DNA of 64,000 nt from Thiodiazotropha sp050291245 (GTDB lineage Bacteria > Pseudomonadota > Gammaproteobacteria > Chromatiales > Chromatiaceae), in the NCBI GenBank assembly GCA_050291245.1, contig JBNKJP010000023.1, positions 62,001-126,000 on the forward strand, written 5' to 3'. This document shows positions 61,001 through 64,000 of this stretch, piece by piece. Both the position numbers and the translations under genes were made by a program. The notes beneath the pieces are model-generated. The model saw only the letters and a list, made by a program, of their open reading frames with translations. It was not told the DNA's origin and did not search any database. The number at the start of each line of letters is the position of its first letter. The first letter of the stretch is position 1.

Positions 61001-64000
61001 GGCGGGCAACCTGGCCTGGGGCGAGGAGCAGCGTATCACGATCCCTCCGCGCTATACCGAGCTGGCAGTGACCCAGCCGGAGGCCGATATCCTGCAGTTC
61101 GATCTGACCTTTGAGGATGGGGTGGTCAACCCCCGGCTCCAATCCAGTGCCAGCTTCTTTGGTAATGGCGCCCTCGAGGATCTGGGTAACGGCCACTATC
61201 GGGCCACCTTAAATGGCGTGAGCGATCCGGCAAATGTCACCTACCGGATCGTCTGGGAGGATGCCACCGGCGCCACCTACCAGAGTGCCCAACGGACTCT
61301 GGTGGCATCCGGGGATCACGCCCTGGCGGTGGTGGGGTTGAGCGAACAGACTGCAAGCGGGGGCGGGAGCAGCGTGGACATCAGCCTGCAGATGCCCCAT
61401 GCGCCGTTGACCGGAGCGGAGTTCGTGACGGCTGAGTGGTACTCCGCCGACGACGGCGAACTGCTTGGCAGCACCAGTGTGGAAAATCCGCTTAGCCTGT
61501 TTGTGGGAAACCGGTTGAACCTGAGCATCGCGGAAGAGGCGCCGCTGGCCGCCGGGGACTACCGAATCGTGCTGCGTGCCCCCCTGGAAGGGGAGGACAT
61601 CCTGCTCGAGGATATCGTTGTCACCCTGGGCGGTGACACCCCCCTGAGCGAGAGCCGGGTGGTGGCCAGTTGGACCGCCCCGGAGCTGGGCGACAGCCAG
61701 ATGGTATTGGTCGACGGGGTGCCAGTCGCGTCCACCTATGATCCCGAGACCCGACGGCTGGTGGTGGACACCGGCTTGGGCAGCGATGACGAGAGCGACT
61801 ACGCGGTCTACTATGGCGAGCGGATCGCCCCAGAACACACCACGTTGGTGACCCCGAATGGGGCGAACCTGGGGGTGAGCGTCACCCTGGATCCGGCTGA
61901 GATCTCCGGCATCGACGGGGATCTGCACCTGGCCTGGCGCACGGCCAGCGGCGGGCTGTTCGGGTTCGATGTCAGCGATGAACTGGTGATGACCGCTTCG
62001 GGTAATGTCTACAGCGCCGAAGTGTCGGGTTTGCCCACAGGGCCCTTCCCCAATAACGGGGGTTACGACCTGCAACTCTATTACTTCGACAGCGACGGCC
62101 ACAAGGTGCTGGTGGACTGGCTGCGGGTCGATTCCGGCGCAGCCGATCCCCTCGAATCGAGGGGTCACTCTCTGCGGATCCTAGGCAGCGAGATCGGCGG
62201 TCAGTTAAGCCGCAGTTTGGCTGGGCTCAGTATCACCCCCGGGATCTACACCGGGGTAATGACCGATGCCGACCCGGTGCTGGCATTGGCCAACACCGGC
62301 ACCGGCCAGCTTGGCGGCGAGCGCTTCACTGACGGAAGCGAGACCGGCTACTACGTCGAGAATCGCTACAACGCTCTGAACATGCTGATCGGCTCCAACG
62401 CCGAGACCGGCCTGTGGCGGGACTACGGGGTGGATGCCGCCGGCAACGTGGTGGCCACCTATGAACGGGGGGTCGATCCCCTCACCGGTACACCGCTCAC
62501 CGACGGCCCGGTGCTGCGGGACAGCTACGCGGTCTACGATGCGCGCAACCGGCGCACCGCCGAGTTCGGCTACGACACCGGCGAAGACGGTCGGGCGGTG
62601 ATGCGCAGTGTCTACGATGTCAACGACAACGTCATCCGCCAGACCGACGAGGCCCGGGGGATCACCCTGACCACCACCTACAACGCACTGGGGCAGGCTA
62701 CCGGCACCACAAATAGCGCCAACGGCGCCACTACCGAGCTTTATTACGACCGCCTCGGTCATGTGGTGCGCGAGGTTGATCCCCTGGGTCACATTCGGGA
62801 CAAATACTACGACCAGGGCGGGCGGATGATCCGCGAGATCGACCCTCTGGGTCAGACCATCGACTACACCTATGACGTGTTTGGGCGGCGCACCCGTCTG
62901 GTCAACGCCCAAGGCGATGCCCAAAGCATGGCCTACGACCAGCGCGACCGACTGGTCAGCAGTACCGCCGAGGCCGTGGTGCTCAGCGCCGGGGGAGACC
63001 CGCAAGACCTGGTCACCCAATACGGTTACGACGGGCGCAACAACCGCACCGCCACCACCAACGCCCGAGGCTATACCGTGCGGCAGGTCTACGACGCCCT
63101 CAACCGGGTGATCGAGACCCGCACCCCCAAAGGAAGCGGCACCATCGTCGAGCGGCGTCAATACGACGCCTACGGCAACCTGGTGATGGAGCAGGACGGC
63201 GCGGGCCGGATCACCGGCTACTACTACAGCCCGTTCGGGCGGCTGCGCGGGCGGGTCGACAACGCCGACCGGGTCACCGAATACGATTACGACAGCCTGG
63301 GCAACCAGACCCACGAAGCGAATGATCAGAGCGGCAAGGATATCGACCGCAGCTACGACATCAACGGCCGGCTGCTCAGCGTCACCGATCACGCCACCGG
63401 GGTCTCTACCACTTACACTTACAACCTGGCCGGAGACCGGCTCAGCGAAGATATCCTGACCCCGGACCACGCCCACGACCGGCACATGAGCTACCGCTAC
63501 GATGCCCTGGGCCAGTTGATCCGCTGGATCGACCGGGCCACCGGGCTGCACGCCAGCCAGGAGTGGGATTTGGCGGGCAACCTGCTGCGGGTCGCCACCG
63601 ACGCCGGCTACGATCCCCTGGGGGAGAACAGCGACAACGACCCCGCCTACCGGTTTGTCGATCACCGCTACAGCTATGACGCCAACTATCGGGTCACCGA
63701 GATCACCCAGAACGGGGAGGCCTGGCAGAGCTTCGAATACGATCTGGCGGGCAACCGCACCCAGCTCACCGAGGTGGGCGAGGATGGCAACACCACCACC
63801 CTCAACTACACCTACAACAGTCAGGGTTGGGTGCTCAATGCCACCACCGGCGGTGGGGCCAGCCGCAGCACCTGGCGCTACGACCCGGTAGGCAACGTCA
63901 CCCGGTTTGTTAACCGCAACGCCGACGGCGAGGTCACCCGTAACGAGAGCTACGCCTACCTGGCCAACAACCTGGTCGAGACCACGGTGGATCACAAGGA
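52038..64000 (+). CDS. Giant YD-repeat (RHS-like) protein, right end outside the window
   Basis: One frame is open from ATG 52038 to the last base, at least 3,987 codons. AGAGG precedes the ATG. No signal peptide is visible, and the opening (IIVSGYERGLLDSSFG, then GNQLYVNVANGNLVL) recalls other large bacterial YD proteins. From about residue 340 almost all sequence consists of roughly 20-residue YD repeats (YDAVGNR, YEYDGNGNR, ITDAEG types). Residues about 2895-3435 are different: non-YD, beta-rich, with FnIII-like AGDTLYFRVVSQDAAGNLAW. YD repeats then resume to the edge. Such proteins form hollow beta shells around a C-terminal toxin or act as adhesins. The C-terminus is not in the window. 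GC is markedly high. Confidence 0.9.
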   Translation, partial: MAIIVSGYERGLLDSSFGTLGLGDRTSQSDPGSGNQLYVNVANGNLVLQERDAYLPSLGDDYQRVRTYNAQGQRFGEDGWSDSNRIRLERHGEGDGTYYSVTYGDGSRFVYRLNGTTGLYESVDGAGAYETLEVLDGGGEAAYRVTRADGGTLSFDGAGQLLSWTDPNGVGLSYHYRHGRLVQVRDDEGHVIDYQYHLGQLFRITDETGARLAEYHYHFGRLSEVIDRYGHSTRYAYNRAGLLERLILPEWQRVDGELEHYAGRELRFEYQQTGGWDSPWVLSQLTDAEGNVTRFDYRFDGDGGEVPSGGETRVLDALGYNRAYSNDAAYQQWRVEQGYYQEYSAHQAGHDPAYQSQVDAICQAHSLSYHYDANGLIQEVVDQAGYHTRYTYDAQENLTSVTDRNGWGVLHSDGAYYRGLRAELGYTDASGEGKPVGELSDEERTALSEQFTRHFGYDERGNRIWSEDNAGQRTTYRYTEFNRLASTTDPLGHTTEYHYDEHQNLIERIDAGGDLSRFEYDAYGNLIRSIVYLDASDLSDPRQQQVTEYRYDAYGNLIETIDPEGGHRLNAYDHFGNLIRSTDGNGGVTQYSYDADNRLLSLTDPEGNTTLNRYDAVGNRISITDAAGHTVTQVYDRNNRLISTLDPSQGGGEHNRTTQYGYDVVGNRTRSVDAEGRETRYRYDARRALVEVTTAEVVGSDGTTPTRYHSTLAYDGEGNRIRATDNRGFITELVYNENGLLLQQTTPDGQITRYQYDANGNRIQIVAGVQLPAAKRQTVSFSYDEEDQLIQQTDAQGNLTEYGYDAVGNRISVTDAEGHTTDYEYDGNNRLVREIRAQVSDPNGEAVRYTVEHRFDANGNEVETIDENGQSTRYSFDRNDRAVMVEDANGIKSVYRYDSRGNRTVVWIGVQAEQNAEGRIEITDRSQAQLTRYTYDEFNQLIAKVDGMGNALAEDNNALYQRLRQQLGYAAEVSELSNPDRAALRGLYTEHYTYDRVGNRLSVTDHEGRETHYGYDALDRQISQTDAQGNISHSRYDGNGNRVETIDALGRSQQFDYDRMNRLIGSTDALGVVSERVYDGFGNLIEQTRAAGTAEARTQHYEYDLNNRVVQETDPEGHQQSYEYDGVGNRIRVTDGLGHTTRYRYDALNRQVRIMDAQNFQTRMEYDGVGNRLSLIDAQGGISRFEYDAGNRQIRTTDAEGRITEYVYDARGNRIEQHTGVGTDAEQVTRYTYDTENHLRQVEDAAGGITRHGYDRVYNHTATRDAKGNLTYSAFDALNRVIRITDAAGGTTEYAYDAVGNRLSQTDALGRVTEYAYDEGNRVIVETAAEGTETHYGYDRVGNRVQITRAANTEQAVTETFVYDKDDRLVRQEDALGNLTQYRYDAAHNRTQVEDANGHITHYHYDANQRVSGIEDGEGHLVRYRYDGNGNRVQVIDARGNTTTSYYNANNEVTLSVDAEGYATAYEYDANGNLLSQTLHMTALGEVDWENPPAVSASDQDQTIRFEYDALNRVSTRLDGEGYRTEYVYDAVGNQLETRQYRDTAGTDPVVTRRYYDALNREVASLSGEGHLTTTIYDAVGNRLSQTRYDEAVTPPVSGIPEGADGDPGREELFVYDALNRLVRSTSVLGIHTDFSYDARGNRTAVIEAVGTDLERQTRYRYDDADRLVETVDALGTLTHLELDGNGNVVERTEAYGTEDQRQTQFVYDGNNRVIRETQAVGTEVAVTARLKYDGAGNLIERIDALGTDDQRQSRFGYDGNNRRTLEVNAEGERTTSRYDGAGNRTRLVLGAGQPEARVNTFEYDRDNRLIAGVDGEGIRTEHLYDGLGNEVETIQAAGRDGQEHHTHKVYDGEGHITRITDPMGGETRFEYDLLGNQTRVIDANGGEQLNRFDALGRPLESLSAGGILTVNTYDLRGNILSTTQSFADGSDARTTTYAYDALDRQTLVTDPEGFSTELSYDLFGNQTQVTHGLYLPEPEDADYDPAKAAQAFEQSNVFSYDARNRMTGMTDAEGNLTEYGYDAVGNRTSLTEAADSAPRTTEYRYDGANRLIETINPEGGISRNTYDATGNRIGESILQRAAPDADSEAVWIERSYEYDGNARVIAEVDGEGNRTEYGYDAMGNPTRITQGVGSPVERTTAQEYDLNNRLSADIDGEGNRTEYAYDALGNRTRVTDALGHEAHYYYDASGNLSAVIDPEGTLNTFAYDAAGNRTEERVYANTYTGTIDDAEIPQPEASDQDRISTTEYDRNNHAVVQTAPDGTRSEYRYDAAGNLVLERQFAEADVPRELHYVYDLNNRLSVFTDVDGTRTEYQYDGANNKLEERIVNPEDANPIHTTRYEYDLNNREVRQIFDPDGLNYVQESRYDAAGNLIAQVDARGGVSRFAYDLDNRQVAQTDPLGNRSRIGYNAVGDQASLSDANGHTTEYQYDHNGRVRFEIQPEVTLYTLEAGETTGRPTLEHRYDAMGNEVQTVDATGALTTRYFDGNQRLTAELNGENVLRTFSYNSSGDPLSETLYMERLTDAAHDPATLPSGVGEARTTTTEYDLGGRVIRITHPEIAVTQLSGTQTASPTASQETTQLEERITYDAYGNAIVSEDPAGRRTVSYYDIKNQLIAQVDPMGYLTEWTYDSQGNVIEQKLYATRLDLAEVDPDEQPWPPTGEVYQINRAYDVANRLIEERSPRVAVTDLDASVQSRQERLITRYTYDANNNQTSRTLAAATAQAVTEYTYYDGANRRIAVVDGLRVLHRFGYDANGNQTLQVRHYSPIEAGVDLESLDGAETDFTTLVTANENDQTRELIYDAVNRLSREIDRMGSGDEDDLTKTHTYNGRGDETRIIDEDGFVTRQSFDALGQVVLSIDGDGHGSRAEYDAAGNAVRVYTGELYDLETLERVNQAVAVAEESIGTSLEGDILTLDWAMPAGVHEQSFVVYGTESVAGGDDLSLGYLHRSGIQASWFSETESAPLDLAELGAGAGDTLYFRVVSQDAAGNLAWGEEQRITIPPRYTELAVTQPEADILQFDLTFEDGVVNPRLQSSASFFGNGALEDLGNGHYRATLNGVSDPANVTYRIVWEDATGATYQSAQRTLVASGDHALAVVGLSEQTASGGGSSVDISLQMPHAPLTGAEFVTAEWYSADDGELLGSTSVENPLSLFVGNRLNLSIAEEAPLAAGDYRIVLRAPLEGEDILLEDIVVTLGGDTPLSESRVVASWTAPELGDSQMVLVDGVPVASTYDPETRRLVVDTGLGSDDESDYAVYYGERIAPEHTTLVTPNGANLGVSVTLDPAEISGIDGDLHLAWRTASGGLFGFDVSDELVMTASGNVYSAEVSGLPTGPFPNNGGYDLQLYYFDSDGHKVLVDWLRVDSGAADPLESRGHSLRILGSEIGGQLSRSLAGLSITPGIYTGVMTDADPVLALANTGTGQLGGERFTDGSETGYYVENRYNALNMLIGSNAETGLWRDYGVDAAGNVVATYERGVDPLTGTPLTDGPVLRDSYAVYDARNRRTAEFGYDTGEDGRAVMRSVYDVNDNVIRQTDEARGITLTTTYNALGQATGTTNSANGATTELYYDRLGHVVREVDPLGHIRDKYYDQGGRMIREIDPLGQTIDYTYDVFGRRTRLVNAQGDAQSMAYDQRDRLVSSTAEAVVLSAGGDPQDLVTQYGYDGRNNRTATTNARGYTVRQVYDALNRVIETRTPKGSGTIVERRQYDAYGNLVMEQDGAGRITGYYYSPFGRLRGRVDNADRVTEYDYDSLGNQTHEANDQSGKDIDRSYDINGRLLSVTDHATGVSTTYTYNLAGDRLSEDILTPDHAHDRHMSYRYDALGQLIRWIDRATGLHASQEWDLAGNLLRVATDAGYDPLGENSDNDPAYRFVDHRYSYDANYRVTEITQNGEAWQSFEYDLAGNRTQLTEVGEDGNTTTLNYTYNSQGWVLNATTGGGASRSTWRYDPVGNVTRFVNRNADGEVTRNESYAYLANNLVETTVDHK

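Noticed and set aside
52071..63995. Seven long open frames on the minus strand covering almost the whole giant gene
   Set aside because: They mirror the plus-strand YD-repeat frame: strong G/C bias at third codon positions removes antisense stops. Translations are low-complexity Val/Gly/Ala/Pro/His-rich and have no recognisable domain or ribosome-binding sites.

Overview
The window looks like chromosome from a sulfur-oxidising gammaproteobacterium, probably of the Chromatiales or the lucinid-symbiont type. The evidence is the housekeeping synteny folB-folK, relA, rlmN-pilW-rodZ...hisS-yfgM-bamB-der, together with mlaA, rnt and pyrC of gammaproteobacterial type, two Gly/Tyr/Trp-rich exported proteins of the sulfur-globule type, and a diheme c-type cytochrome. 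The genus cannot be fixed from this sequence alone.

Region 1 (1-24.4 kb) is mostly core. It runs folB-folK, a DUF1015 gene, relA, then rlmN-pilW-rodZ, then hisS-yfgM-bamB-der followed by a spore-photoproduct-lyase-like radical SAM gene. The slot between rodZ and hisS, where ispG usually sits, holds an opposite-strand nickel uptake cassette: nikR, a DUF4198 periplasmic protein, and an ECF-type CbiM/CbiL-like/CbiQ/CbiO transporter with coupled GTGA overlaps and His-rich tails. After der come a MITE-like repeat, the cytochrome, a TetR regulator, apbC/mrp, rnt, mlaA and pyrC.

Region 2 (24.4-28.4 kb) holds two sulfur-globule-type genes ending in a strong terminator. Next is a convergent, AT-richer three-gene operon: two TPR proteins and an unrecognised small protein.

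Region 3 (28.4-50.7 kb) is one compact 27-gene, single-direction flagellar locus: fliQ-fliR-flhB-flhA-(fliK-like)-fhlB-flgFGAHI-flgBC-fliEF-(fliG-like)-fliHIJ-orf-flgDE-(fliM-like)-fliNOP-fliA-like. It encodes a complete export gate, ATPase, MS ring, rod, P and L rings and hook. It has no flagellin, cap, hook-filament junction, stator, chemotaxis, FlhF/FlhG or FlgM gene. The protein in the FliG slot is only 189 aa and lacks the torque domain. The FliM-like protein lacks the CheY-binding peptide. FlgD is truncated and FlgH lacks a lipobox. I read this as a hook-basal-body or flagellar exporter locus that has probably lost rotation and is retained for secretion or as a short surface structure. 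An NlpC/P60 lipoprotein follows. This is the best candidate in the window for an undescribed system.

Region 4 (50.7-64 kb) starts with a PIN/ribbon-helix-helix toxin-antitoxin pair, whose promoter lies in a 24-bp perfect palindrome just before an apparently leaderless start. A second copy of the MITE-like repeat follows. The rest is one giant YD-repeat (RHS-like) gene that begins at 52038 and is still open at the right edge, giving at least 3,987 codons. It is interrupted by about 540 residues of non-YD, beta-sandwich-looking sequence.

No rRNA gene, functional tRNA or CRISPR array was seen.
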